This document shows, one piece after another, positions 4,459 through 11,197 of a DNA stretch of 11,197 nucleotides. Numbering within the stretch: position 1 is the first letter of the stretch; each line of letters starts with the position of its first letter. The translations under genes and the position numbers were made by a program. Under the pieces are notes generated by a model. That model did no database searches. It worked only from the letters and a program-made list of their open reading frames with translations, and was not told the origin of the DNA. This stretch comes from an uncultured Actinomycetes bacterium (lineage in GTDB: Bacteria; Actinomycetota; Acidimicrobiia; Acidimicrobiales; Microtrichaceae): assembly GCA_903930035.1 (NCBI GenBank), contig CAIYXG010000041.1, positions 1-11,197 of the forward strand, given 5' to 3'.

Positions 4459-5738
4459 CCGCGGCAGGGGGGAGCGCGCCGACCGCGCACGGGCTCACCG
4501 TCGGCCTGGTGGGACCGGTCCCGCCACGCCGGACGAGCCTGGCCGAGGAGACCGCCTGGATGGCGGCACAGCTCGCGGGCCGGGGGGCCGACGTGCGCCT
4601 GGTGGCCGTCACCGACCCGCTCGACGACGGCACGGGGCCGCTCCTGCTCGACGGGGTGCGGACTGCCGCAGAGTGGCGCGCCGGCACCGAGGGGGCCGAG
4701 CGGGCCGCACTGCGCGTGCTGGGCGACGCCGACGTCGTGGTCGTGCAGCACCAGCCCGCCCGTGACGGGAACGGCGGGCTGCACGGTCCCGACGACTCGG
4801 CCGGCTCGCCGCTGGTGCGGTTCCTGCAGCGCTGTCCGGCACCGACGGTCCTGGTCCTGCACGACGTCCCGTCGGCGACCGACCCCGGCGGCCGCGACGA
4901 GATCGGCCGGCTGGCACGGCTGGCCGACGTCGTCGTGGTCCAGAGCGAGGTCGCCCGCCGTCGCACGCTCGCCGCCGCCGGCGAGGTCGACGGGCTCCAT
5001 GTCGTCCCCCGGGCCGCGGTCCTCGGCGCTCCCACCGCCACTCCGCACAGCGGCACGCCGCGGCCCGGGCGGACACCTCGTGACGGGAACCCCAGCGTGC
5101 TCACCTTCGGGTTCCTCGACCCCGACAAGGCCATCGAGGACGCCGTCGTCGCCGTCGCCGACCTCGACGACCTGTCGGCGCCCGTGCGCTACCAGGTGTG
5201 CGGGCCCACGGCGTCGGGCGTCCTGGAGCTCGAGGGCGAGCACTACCGCTCGGGACTGCGGATCCTGGCGAAGGCGCTGAAGGTCGAGGACCGGGTCCAG
5301 ATCCTGGACGGCTACCGGTCGGCGGCGGCGCTGGCCGCGCAGCTGCACCGTGCCGACGCCGTGGTTCTGCCCTACCAGTCGCACGACACGACGTCGTCGG
5401 CCGCGCTCGTCGAGGCGCTCGCCGCCGGCCGGCCGGTGGTCGCCACGGCGTTCCCGCACGCGGTCGAGCTGCTGTCCGACGGCGCCGGGATCCTGGTGGC
5501 GCCGGGCGACCGCGCCGCCATGACCAGCGCCATCCGCACGGTCCTGGCCCGGCCCCGCACCGCGTCCTCGATGAGCGCACGGGCGGCCGAGGTGGGCCGG
5601 CAGTTCCACCCCGACCGGGTGATGGAGGCCTACCTGGAACTGCTCGAGGGCGTGCAGCAGCAGGTCGACCTGCGCCGCACCACGCCGCCCCGCCACGCCG
5701 CGCTGCCCGGCGCCGAGACCGAGCCGCTCACCGCCTGA
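4455..5738 (+). CDS. GT4-like glycosyltransferase (GT-B fold)
   Basis: The 427-aa protein has two Rossmann-like halves of a GT-B glycosyltransferase. The N-terminal half opens GLTVGLVGPVPPRRTSLAEE and continues with VVVVQHQPA and VLVLHDVPSA. The C-terminal nucleotide-sugar half starts at LTFGFLDPDKAIED (from ~217) and contains VEALAAGRPVVATAFPHAVEL, with Glu320 and Glu338. The first glutamate of the usual GT4 EX7E motif is a threonine here (TTSSAALVE), so the active site differs from textbook members. The last ~35 residues are a Pro/Arg-rich tail. GTG 4455 is chosen because its GTGA overlap with the hsp20 stop is typical of coupled translation and a GAGG lies 5 nt upstream. Donor and acceptor sugars cannot be told from sequence. 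Confidence 0.85.
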   Translation: MTAAGGSAPTAHGLTVGLVGPVPPRRTSLAEETAWMAAQLAGRGADVRLVAVTDPLDDGTGPLLLDGVRTAAEWRAGTEGAERAALRVLGDADVVVVQHQPARDGNGGLHGPDDSAGSPLVRFLQRCPAPTVLVLHDVPSATDPGGRDEIGRLARLADVVVVQSEVARRRTLAAAGEVDGLHVVPRAAVLGAPTATPHSGTPRPGRTPRDGNPSVLTFGFLDPDKAIEDAVVAVADLDDLSAPVRYQVCGPTASGVLELEGEHYRSGLRILAKALKVEDRVQILDGYRSAAALAAQLHRADAVVLPYQSHDTTSSAALVEALAAGRPVVATAFPHAVELLSDGAGILVAPGDRAAMTSAIRTVLARPRTASSMSARAAEVGRQFHPDRVMEAYLELLEGVQQQVDLRRTTPPRHAALPGAETEPLTA

Positions 5739-5741
5739 GCG
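5725..5741. terminator. Weak hairpin over the glycosyltransferase stop codon
   Basis: CGCTCA (5725-5730) and TGAGCG (5736-5741) form a 6-bp stem with a 5-nt loop that includes the stop codon. No T-tract follows. The remaining convergent gap to 5802 holds nothing else that I can identify. Confidence 0.25.
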
Positions 5742-5802
5742 ACCCGTTCGTCGTCCGGGTGGTCCGTCCCGCACTGCACCAGTTCCCTGTCGCCCCGGGG
5801 GA

Positions 5803-7968
5803 TCAGGTGCCGGTGTCGGGACGGGCCACCTGGGCGGCACACCCCGCCGGCAGTCCCTCGGCCACCACGTGCGGCTCGCCCACGCCCCAGGCGCCGCCGA
5901 CCGTCTCGACGTGCAGCGCGCCGACCGGCGTGCGCGCCAGCCGCAGCCGGGTGCAGCCGTCCGGCAGCACCGGGTCCAGCCGGACCACGCCGTGCGGGAC
6001 GTCGGGCTCCAGCCCCAGGAGCGTGCGCAGCACGAGCAGCGGGGAGGCCGCCGCCCACGCCTGGGGCAGGCACGACGTCGGGTAGACGGCGGGAGTGGGC
6101 AGCTCGTCGCGCGCCACCCCGGCCAGCAGCTCCGGCAGCCGGCCGCCGAAGTGGTCCGACACTCCGAGCAGGTCCTCCACGAGCGTCACCGCGTGGGTGG
6201 CGAACCCGGCGCGGCGGAGCCGCCAGGCGACGAACGCCGTGTCGTGCGGCCAGACGCTGCCGCAGTGGTAGCTCACGGGGTCGTAGGCCCCCATCGTCGA
6301 CGCCATGGTCCGGACCCCCCAGCCCGACCGCAGGGGCGAGGACAGCAGGTGCTCGGCCACGTCGGCCTCCTGCTCGGGAGCGAGCAGCCCCCAGCCCAGG
6401 CAGTGGCCCATGTTGGACGTGACCGTGCGGACCTGCCGCTTGACGCCGTCGAGGGCGAAGGCCACGTGGCCGGGCCGGCCCGGCTCGCCCTCCACCCAGA
6501 AGTCCCGCCGGAACGACTGGGCCAGCTGGTCGGCGCGGTCGCGCCAACGTGCGGCGGTCGGCAGGTCGCCCCGGTGCTCGGCGATCTCGGCCCGGGCCGT
6601 GTAGGCGGCGTGGCAGTAGGCCTGGACCTCGCACAGCGCGGTCGGCCCCTCGACGAACGTGCCGTCGGGGTGGCGCAGCGCGTCCCACGCGTCCTTCCAG
6701 CCCTGGTTGGCCAGGCCGTGGGGCGTGGCGCGCTCGTACTCGACGTACCCGTCGCCGTCGCGGTCGCCGATGTCCACGATCCACTCGAGGGCCAGGTCGG
6801 CCGCCGGGAGCAGCTCGTCGACCACCTCGTCCGCGACGCCCCACCGGTGGAGCTCGCCGAGCAGCACCACGAACAGCGGGGTGGCGTCCACCGTCCCGAA
6901 GTACACGGTGCCCTCGGCCATGGAGAACGACGGCCGGTCGTGGAAGCGGATCTCGTGCAGGACCCGGCCGGGCTCCTCCTCGGTCTCGGCCACCCGCGCG
7001 CGGCCCTGCAGCCGGGCCAGCGTGCGCAGGACCCCGACGGCCAGGGTCGTGTCGACCACCATGCACATGAGCGAGGTCAGCAGGGCGTCGCGTCCGAACA
7101 GCGTCATGAACCACGGCGCGCCCGCCGCCACGACCGGGTCGTGCGGGTAGGCGGGGTCGGCGAGCAGGAGCGCCCGCAGGTCGGCGCCGCCGCGCCGGAC
7201 GGCCCGGCCGAGGGTGGAGTGGTCGGTCTCCAGGTCCGCCACCAGGTCCGGGACCACGGCGACCCCCCGCTCGTGCGGGGGCTCGGGCTCACCGCCGCAG
7301 TGCGGGCGCGGCTCGATCGTCGCACCGTCGACGCCCACCCGCACCGAGACCGTCAGCGACCACTCCGCGCGCGGGGCCAGCTCCACGACCCACGACAGCC
7401 GGCCGGGCGACGACGCCGCCGGCTGGGACACGGTGACCCAGGTCTCGAGCTCCATGCCGTCACGACGGGCCGAGAAGTGCATGCCGTCGGCGTCGAACGT
7501 GTGCACCGACGGACCCCGCCGGTGCACCCGGCGCTCCTTGACGGCGAACATGTCGGCAAAGTCGGCGTCGACCTCCAGCTCGACGTGGTGGGTCCGGTGC
7601 ACGGGGTCGTGGCTGCGCACCACGACCTCCTCCCGCAGGCCCCGGCCGACGGTCCGGCGGCGGAACACCAGGAGCCGACCCTCGCCGCGGTCGGCCTCGG
7701 GCACCGACTCGGGGCGGCCCACGAAGGCGGCGCCCGACGGGTCCTCCGAGGACACGCCGAGCGACTCGACCGGTCGGCCGTCCACCGTCAGCCGCAGCTC
7801 GGACAGGAACCGGTTGTCGAACACGAAGAGCCCGTGCGACGACGCGCGGAGGACGTCGCCGTTGGCGCTCGAGAGGCAGAACGACTGCTCGTCGACGACC
7901 GTGACGGCGCCCTCGGCCCCGACGCGGGCGATCTCGCCCGAGTAGGTCCACTGCCCGGTGCCGCTCAT
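5803..7968 (-). CDS. Amylo-alpha-1,6-glucosidase / glycogen-debranching-type enzyme
   Basis: The 721-aa protein has an N-terminal glycogen-debranching beta domain (about 15-230, including SSHGLFVFDNRFLSELRL) and a C-terminal alpha/alpha-barrel glucosidase domain (about 260-700). Signature stretches in the barrel are WFMTLFGRDALLTS, YFGTVDATPLFVVLLGEL, GLANQGWKDAWDA and YHCGSVWPHDTAF. By analogy with debranching enzymes the likely acid is Asp426 (in WKDAWD) and the likely base Glu613 (in GRLPELLAG). The family hydrolyses alpha-1,6 branches of glycogen-like glucans, and bacterial members also act on related alpha-glucosides. No signal peptide is seen, so it should be cytoplasmic. ATG 7968 overlaps the stop of the upstream GT4 gene in an ATGA arrangement, so translation is probably coupled. 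It converges on the plus-strand glycosyltransferase with a 64-bp gap. Confidence 0.92.
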   Translation of the reverse strand: MSGTGQWTYSGEIARVGAEGAVTVVDEQSFCLSSANGDVLRASSHGLFVFDNRFLSELRLTVDGRPVESLGVSSEDPSGAAFVGRPESVPEADRGEGRLLVFRRRTVGRGLREEVVVRSHDPVHRTHHVELEVDADFADMFAVKERRVHRRGPSVHTFDADGMHFSARRDGMELETWVTVSQPAASSPGRLSWVVELAPRAEWSLTVSVRVGVDGATIEPRPHCGGEPEPPHERGVAVVPDLVADLETDHSTLGRAVRRGGADLRALLLADPAYPHDPVVAAGAPWFMTLFGRDALLTSLMCMVVDTTLAVGVLRTLARLQGRARVAETEEEPGRVLHEIRFHDRPSFSMAEGTVYFGTVDATPLFVVLLGELHRWGVADEVVDELLPAADLALEWIVDIGDRDGDGYVEYERATPHGLANQGWKDAWDALRHPDGTFVEGPTALCEVQAYCHAAYTARAEIAEHRGDLPTAARWRDRADQLAQSFRRDFWVEGEPGRPGHVAFALDGVKRQVRTVTSNMGHCLGWGLLAPEQEADVAEHLLSSPLRSGWGVRTMASTMGAYDPVSYHCGSVWPHDTAFVAWRLRRAGFATHAVTLVEDLLGVSDHFGGRLPELLAGVARDELPTPAVYPTSCLPQAWAAASPLLVLRTLLGLEPDVPHGVVRLDPVLPDGCTRLRLARTPVGALHVETVGGAWGVGEPHVVAEGLPAGCAAQVARPDTGT

Positions 7969-9026
7969 AGCCGCACGGTGGTAGGGGCGCCCGGGCGCAC
8001 GGCCGGGACGAGCCGCTCGAAGAGCCGGTCGTAGGCGGCCACCATCCGGGACGCGCTGAACCGTTGCTCGACCGCCGCACGGCAGTCGGCGGGCGAGAGC
8101 GTGGCCAGCCGGTCGACGGCCGCGACCGACCCGCCCACGCGGTCGTCCGGGTCGACCAGGAACCCGGTCCGTCCGTCGTCGACCACCTCGGGGACGGACC
8201 CGCGGCGGGTGGCCACGACCGGCGTGCCGCACGCGAGCGACTCGATCATCACGAGCCCGAACGGCTCGTCCCAGTCGATGGGGAAGAGCAGCCCCCGGGC
8301 GCGCCCCAAGGCGTCGACCTTGACCGCGTGGTCGGCGTTGTGGACCACGTCGACCGTGTCGGTCAGCCGGCGCGACAGCACGTGCTCCCAGTAGTGCTGC
8401 TCGTCAGGCTCGCCGACCTTGATGAGCATGGTGAGCGGCAGCCCGGCGCGGGCGGCGACCTCGATGGCCTCGACCGGACCCTTGTCGGGGCTGGCACGGC
8501 CCACCCAGACGAGCCGGTCCTCCTTGTCCGGGACCAGCGGGAAGTCCGACAGGTCCAGGCCGTGGTGGATGACGCCGGCCATGGGGACGTCGGGCCCGGC
8601 GACCGCCTGGGCGTGGCTGATGGCGACCAGGTGCACCGAGTCCGCGAGCCGGCGGAACAGCCGGACGGTCTGGGGCGTCCACGACTGGTGCAGGGTGTGG
8701 ACGACCGGGACGCGGCCGAGCAGCGCGCCGACCGCCGGACCCATCTCGGTGTGGTCGTGGACCACGTCGAACTCCTCGGCCCGGCGGTAGGCGTCCAGCA
8801 CGTGCGTGGTCTCGTCCCACACGTTGCCCAGCTCGTCCGGCCGCGGCGGCACCTCGAGCGGGCTCACCAGCCGGGCGCCGGTGCTCGACCCGCCCGAGGC
8901 GAAGAGGGTCACCTCGTGGCCGCGGGCCAGGAGCCCCTCGGCCAGGAGCGAGACCACCCGCTCGGTGCCGCCGTAGCGCGCGGGGGGCACCGTCAGCCAG
9001 GGCGGTGCGATCTGCGCGATGCGCAT
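7965..9026 (-). CDS. GT4 family glycosyltransferase (AviE-like subgroup)
   Basis: The 353-aa protein is a complete GT-B glycosyltransferase of family GT4. The N-terminus MRIAQIAPPWLTVPP-ARYGGTERVV is the signature of the AviE-like subgroup: GG binds near the nucleotide and TERVV opens the first helix. FDVVHDHTEMG and LHQSWTPQ follow in the acceptor half. The donor half begins at LVWVGRASPDKG (~170) and contains the EX7E pair Glu254 and Glu262 in DEPFGLVMIESLACGTPVV. Length is slightly below average but no motif is missing. ATG 9026 is preceded by GAGGAG with a 5-nt spacer. It is the first gene of an operon with the debranching-type glucosidase. The pairing of a glucan transferase and a glucosidase suggests synthesis or remodelling of an alpha-glucan or glycoconjugate; the exact product is not determined. 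Confidence 0.93.
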   Translation of the reverse strand: MRIAQIAPPWLTVPPARYGGTERVVSLLAEGLLARGHEVTLFASGGSSTGARLVSPLEVPPRPDELGNVWDETTHVLDAYRRAEEFDVVHDHTEMGPAVGALLGRVPVVHTLHQSWTPQTVRLFRRLADSVHLVAISHAQAVAGPDVPMAGVIHHGLDLSDFPLVPDKEDRLVWVGRASPDKGPVEAIEVAARAGLPLTMLIKVGEPDEQHYWEHVLSRRLTDTVDVVHNADHAVKVDALGRARGLLFPIDWDEPFGLVMIESLACGTPVVATRRGSVPEVVDDGRTGFLVDPDDRVGGSVAAVDRLATLSPADCRAAVEQRFSASRMVAAYDRLFERLVPAVRPGAPTTVRL

Positions 9027-9079
9027 GTCGTCTCCTCGTGCCCCGGGAGGTGGTACCGACCGCGGGTCCCCGCCAGTCA

Positions 9080-9099
9080 GTTGTGGGCGCAAGAATAGT
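9080..9099 (-). promoter_or_regulatory. Candidate promoter/operator of the GT4-glucosidase operon
   Basis: On the minus strand this reads ACTATTC, TTGC, GCC, CACAAC. It contains a plausible -10 (TATTCT at 9092-9097) in an AT-rich patch 53 nt upstream of the ATG at 9026. The same ACTATTC/TTGC/CACAAC elements occur on the same strand before the response regulator (3887-3903), 46 nt from its ATG. TTG and CAA also form a small inverted repeat. The rest of 9027-9172 holds only the ribosome binding site and the SGNH hydrolase promoter. Confidence 0.4.
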
Positions 9100-9160
9100 C
9101 CGGCGGGGCGGGCGCCGCCCGGCCGGGACGGGGTGACCACGCCGGGGCCGTCGTCTCGGT

Positions 9161-9166
9161 CAGACT
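9161..9166 (+). promoter_or_regulatory. Candidate -10 box for the SGNH hydrolase gene
   Basis: CAGACT ends 6 nt before the GTG at 9173. It is identical in sequence and spacing to the box before the thiolase-like gene (3092-3097). No Shine-Dalgarno sequence precedes the GTG. Confidence 0.35.
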
Positions 9167-9172
9167 TGCGCC

Positions 9173-9886
9173 GTGCACCGCCGTCGCCTCCGCCCCGTGC
9201 TGCTGCTCACGCTCGCTGCAACCCTGGCCGCCGGCTGCAGCTCCTCCTCGGAGCCGGCGGTGTCCGACGCCGAGCCCTACAAGGTGACCGTGGCCGGCGA
9301 CTCCATCTCCTTCGGCCTCGGGGCGGCCGTGCGCGAGCAGGTGGCGGCCCGGCCCAACGCCGAGACCAAGGTGATCGGCGTGGGCGGCACGGGCCTGGCC
9401 CGGCCCGACAACGTCGACTGGCCCAGCCGGCTCGAGACGCTCGCCACGGACTTCCCGCCCAAGGTCCTGCTGCTGTCGCTCGGGTCCAACGACGCCCAGG
9501 ACCTGACCGACGCGGACGGCGACACCGTCGCCACGTTCGCCCCCGCCGACACCGCCGACGGCGCGGCGTGGGACGCCGAGTACTCCACGCGGCTGGGCCG
9601 GACGTTCGACGCGTTCAAGGACTCGGGCGCCACCGTGCTGTGGGTGGGCCACGTCCGGACCGGGAAGGACCGCGTCGGACTGACGAACCGCCGCATCCAC
9701 CGTCTGGCCGAGGCCGCGGCCGCGGACCGGCCGTGGGTCCGGACCGCCGACCTGGCCGTACTGCTGGGCTCCGGCGAGGAGGTCGCCACCGACTGCCTCC
9801 TCGACGACGGGCTGCACCTGAAGGTGTCGTGCTACGAGGAGGCGGCCCGGCAGCTGAACGCCCTCATGCCGCCCCAGGGCCTGTAG
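9173..9886 (+). CDS. Lipoprotein SGNH/GDSL-type hydrolase
   Basis: The 237-aa protein starts with a lipoprotein signal peptide: basic HRRRLRP, a hydrophobic core (VLLLTLAATL) and the lipobox LAAGC with Cys22 as the acylated residue, so it should be anchored outside the cytoplasmic membrane. A short Ser/Glu linker precedes the SGNH domain. Block I is VAGDSIS with the catalytic Ser44; the block II glycine lies in GVGGTG (69-74); block III is LGSND with Asn106; block V is DDGLHL with Asp212 and His215. All four catalytic positions are present. Such enzymes remove acyl or acetyl groups from lipids or cell-surface glycans. It resembles actinobacterial DUF459-type SGNH proteins. Cell-surface glycan deacetylation would suit the neighbouring glycosyltransferases, but the substrate is unknown. 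GTG 9173 gives an ideal signal peptide. Confidence 0.9.
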   Translation: MHRRRLRPVLLLTLAATLAAGCSSSSEPAVSDAEPYKVTVAGDSISFGLGAAVREQVAARPNAETKVIGVGGTGLARPDNVDWPSRLETLATDFPPKVLLLSLGSNDAQDLTDADGDTVATFAPADTADGAAWDAEYSTRLGRTFDAFKDSGATVLWVGHVRTGKDRVGLTNRRIHRLAEAAAADRPWVRTADLAVLLGSGEEVATDCLLDDGLHLKVSCYEEAARQLNALMPPQGL

Positions 9887-9888
9887 GC

Positions 9889-9904
9889 CGGCGCCTGGGC
9901 GCCG
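9889..9904. terminator. Candidate bidirectional terminator between convergent genes
   Basis: The palindrome CGGCGCC-TG-GGCGCCG can fold as a 6-bp stem with a CTGG tetraloop. It occupies almost the whole gap between the SGNH hydrolase stop (9886) and the DUF2236 stop (9905), where a two-way terminator would be expected. No T-tract is present. Confidence 0.45.
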
Positions 9905-10975
9905 CTAGCGGTCGGTCGGTGCGGGCCGGCCGGCGGCGATGCGCCGCTCGGCGAGCGCCAGCGAGGGGGACTGAGGGCCGAGCGCCCAGCCCAGGACCCC
10001 CATGAGGGTCTGGGCCGACGGCTTGACCGCCACGGCGTCGAACACGCCCGCAGAGATGCCCTCGACGCGGTCGGCGGCGCCCTGCAGCACCCTGCCCGTG
10101 CCGGCGCCCACGGGTCCCAGCCGGTCGAGCGCCGAGAACGGCACCGGCGTCGCCAGGCCCAGCATCCGGCGCTGGCGGACCGGGACCAGCCCCACCGCCG
10201 CCGCCGACAGGACGCTGTAGACGGGCAGCGTCGTGCGGGGCATCGGCGGCAGCATGACGAAGCGCACGGCCTCGAGCGTCTCGGGGATCCGGGTCTGCTC
10301 GGGGTGCGTGAGGATCCAGCGCTCCAGGTCGGCCCGGGTGCGCGGCACCAGCCGGGGGTCCTCGACGCCGAAGAGCGCCAGCACCCGCGACTGCTCCTCG
10401 ACGTAACGGTCGGCGTCGGCCTCGTGGAGCGGCTCGCTGCCGTACCGCTCGTAGGCGCGCAGGAACGAGTCGATCTCGACGTTGTGGACCCACGCCAGCG
10501 TGGCCGGGTCGGACGCCGAGTAGTGCCGCCCGTCCGCGGCGGTGCCCTCGACCACCCGGTGCACGGCCTGGACCATCGCCACCATCTGCTCGGCCTCGGG
10601 GACCGAGCCGAAGGTGGTCACGCCCACGTAGGCGCCGGTACGGGCCAGGCGGCCGAGGGGGTCCTCACGGAAGTTGGAGTGCCGTGCCACACCGGTCATC
10701 GCCAGCGGGTGGAGGGCCTGCACCAGGAGCGCCCGGATGCCGCCCACCAGCATGGACAGGTCGGAGTGGACGCGCCAGGTGATGGAGCCGGGACCGTGCA
10801 GGCCCGGGTCGCCCGGGTGGTCGAACTCGGTGACGGCCGCGGGGTCGACCCCGCCCTGGCCGTCGGTCAGCAGGCCGACGACCGCAGCGCCGAGCCGCTC
10901 GCGCGACCCGTCGAGGCCCGGGACCGCGTGCAGGGCCCCGGTGACGAGGCGGCGCGTGGGACGGCCGGTGGTCAT
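9905..10975 (-). CDS. DUF2236 / MpaB-type oxygenase family protein
   Basis: The 356-aa protein belongs to the DUF2236 family, which includes fungal MpaB and the catalytic domain of the rubber oxygenase Lcp; characterised members are haem-dependent oxygenases. Conserved segments are ITWRVHSDLSMLVGGIRALL (64-83), QALHPLAMTGVARHSNF (86-102, His89), RTGAYVGVTTFGS, AVHRVVEG (His139) and YSASDPATLAWVHN (His164). These histidines are candidates for haem or metal coordination by comparison with the family. The C-terminal part (from ~245, PPMPRTTLPVYSV) contains hydrophobic helices that could contact membrane. No signal peptide is seen. The ATG at 10975 lacks a Shine-Dalgarno sequence but is 6 nt from a TAGCCT box. 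The gene starts 9 nt after the stop of the upstream partial gene, so they may also be co-transcribed. The substrate is unknown. Confidence 0.92.
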   Translation of the reverse strand: MTTGRPTRRLVTGALHAVPGLDGSRERLGAAVVGLLTDGQGGVDPAAVTEFDHPGDPGLHGPGSITWRVHSDLSMLVGGIRALLVQALHPLAMTGVARHSNFREDPLGRLARTGAYVGVTTFGSVPEAEQMVAMVQAVHRVVEGTAADGRHYSASDPATLAWVHNVEIDSFLRAYERYGSEPLHEADADRYVEEQSRVLALFGVEDPRLVPRTRADLERWILTHPEQTRIPETLEAVRFVMLPPMPRTTLPVYSVLSAAAVGLVPVRQRRMLGLATPVPFSALDRLGPVGAGTGRVLQGAADRVEGISAGVFDAVAVKPSAQTLMGVLGWALGPQSPSLALAERRIAAGRPAPTDR

Positions 10976-10981
10976 GGGGCG

Positions 10982-11010
10982 AGGCTAGGCCGCGGCCCGG
11001 GTCCGGCGAA
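10982..11010 (-). promoter_or_regulatory. Candidate leaderless promoter of the DUF2236 gene
   Basis: On the minus strand TTCGCC (11005-11010), a 17-bp spacer and TAGCCT (10982-10987) end 6 nt before the ATG. The first three bases of the -10 box are the TAG stop codon of the upstream gene. Confidence 0.4.
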
Positions 11011-11197
11011 GGAGCGGGTCGGCGGCGCCGAGCACGCGGTCGGCGGTCCGCATGGTGAACCCGCCCGCCCCCGGGGTGGACGAGTCGACCAGGTTGCCCA
11101 TGACCTGGAGCGTGATGCTGGCCACGCCCTGGGTCCCGACGGCGAACCGCAGCCCGGTCCGCAGGATCCACGGGTGCCCGATGAGGAAGGAGAACCG
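10985..11197 (-). CDS. C-terminal fragment of an enzyme, possibly a geranylgeranyl-reductase-like FAD oxidoreductase (5' end outside the window)
   Basis: An open frame enters from the right edge and codes for 70 residues before a TAG stop; its start lies beyond 11197. The visible part reads FLIGHPWILRTGLRFAVG, then TLQVMGNLVDSSTPGAG and a basic tail ending LLRRTRAAA. The HPW...TGLR...MGNLV pattern reminds me of the C-terminal end of actinobacterial geranylgeranyl reductase family flavoproteins, but the FAD-binding N-terminus is not in the window, so this assignment is tentative. That the frame is coding is more secure: it is open to the edge, lies on the same strand as DUF2236 and ends 9 nt before its start codon, as expected for neighbours in an operon. 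Confidence 0.6.
   Translation of the reverse strand, partial: RFSFLIGHPWILRTGLRFAVGTQGVASITLQVMGNLVDSSTPGAGGFTMRTADRVLGAADPLLRRTRAAA

Noticed and set aside
4311..5840. 509-aa minus-strand ORF
   Set aside because: It runs antisense through the 4455-5738 glycosyltransferase with shadow-type composition and no recognisable domain.
5869..8034. 721-aa plus-strand ORF
   Set aside because: It is antisense to the glucosidase, with His/Gln/Arg/Val-rich low-complexity composition and no motif. It mirrors the GC third-position bias of the real gene.
7969..8232. N-terminal extension of the glucosidase
   Set aside because: It lies out of frame inside the GT4 gene; the ATGA overlap at 7965-7968 is a much better start.
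8064..9098. 344-aa plus-strand ORF opposite the GT4 gene
   Set aside because: Asp/Arg/Val/Gln-rich shadow; the minus-strand gene has an intact EX7E motif and a ribosome binding site.
1..11197. CRISPR array, tRNA, rRNA, transposase or integrase
   Set aside because: No regularly spaced repeat, no cloverleaf-like sequence and no mobile-element protein were seen; composition looks uniform from end to end, so nothing suggests recent transfer.

Overview
The window is a gene-dense stretch of very high-GC chromosome, most likely from an actinobacterium (Actinomycetota). The evidence is a DUF3039 protein, a type-1 thiolase-like protein, a DUF2236 oxygenase-like protein, strong G/C third-position bias that opens long antisense ORFs, and several genes whose start codon lies 6-8 nt after a TANNNT or CAGACT -10-like box. 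That last pattern is typical of leaderless actinobacterial transcripts. An Acidimicrobiia-like lineage is possible, but the sequence alone cannot settle it. I saw no tRNA, rRNA, CRISPR array, insertion sequence or prophage gene.

Layout. Positions 1-1666 hold a histidine phosphatase (+), a small antisense-overlapping gene (-), a single-pass membrane protein (+) and DUF3039 (+). Positions 1667-3840 hold a minus-strand pair: an OmpR-type response regulator followed by a type-1 thiolase-like protein without the canonical thiolase nucleophile. A 168-bp divergent control region (3841-4008) carries a perfect 7-2-7 palindrome and leads on the plus strand into an Hsp20 chaperone and an overlapping GT4-like glycosyltransferase (4009-5738). 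Facing these on the minus strand are a second GT4 glycosyltransferase and, coupled by an ATGA overlap, a glycogen-debranching-type glucosidase (5803-9026). Positions 9173-9886 encode a lipoprotein SGNH hydrolase (+). Positions 9905-11197 hold a DUF2236 protein preceded on the minus strand by the C-terminal end of another enzyme that runs off the window.

The centre of the window looks like one functional module: an orphan regulator with a degenerate receiver, a small heat-shock protein, two GT4 transferases and an alpha-glucan debranching-type enzyme. The upstream regions of the regulator and of the GT4/glucosidase operon share an unusual AT-rich block (ACTATTC, then TTGC, then CACAAC) at a similar distance from the start codon. 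This suggests joint control of a stress-linked glucan or glycoconjugate pathway. That regulatory link is my inference. The individual enzyme families are well supported. No gene here is unmistakably a new system. The strongest candidates for novelty are the shared control element, the atypical regulator and a long hairpin built into the 3' end of the thiolase-like gene.
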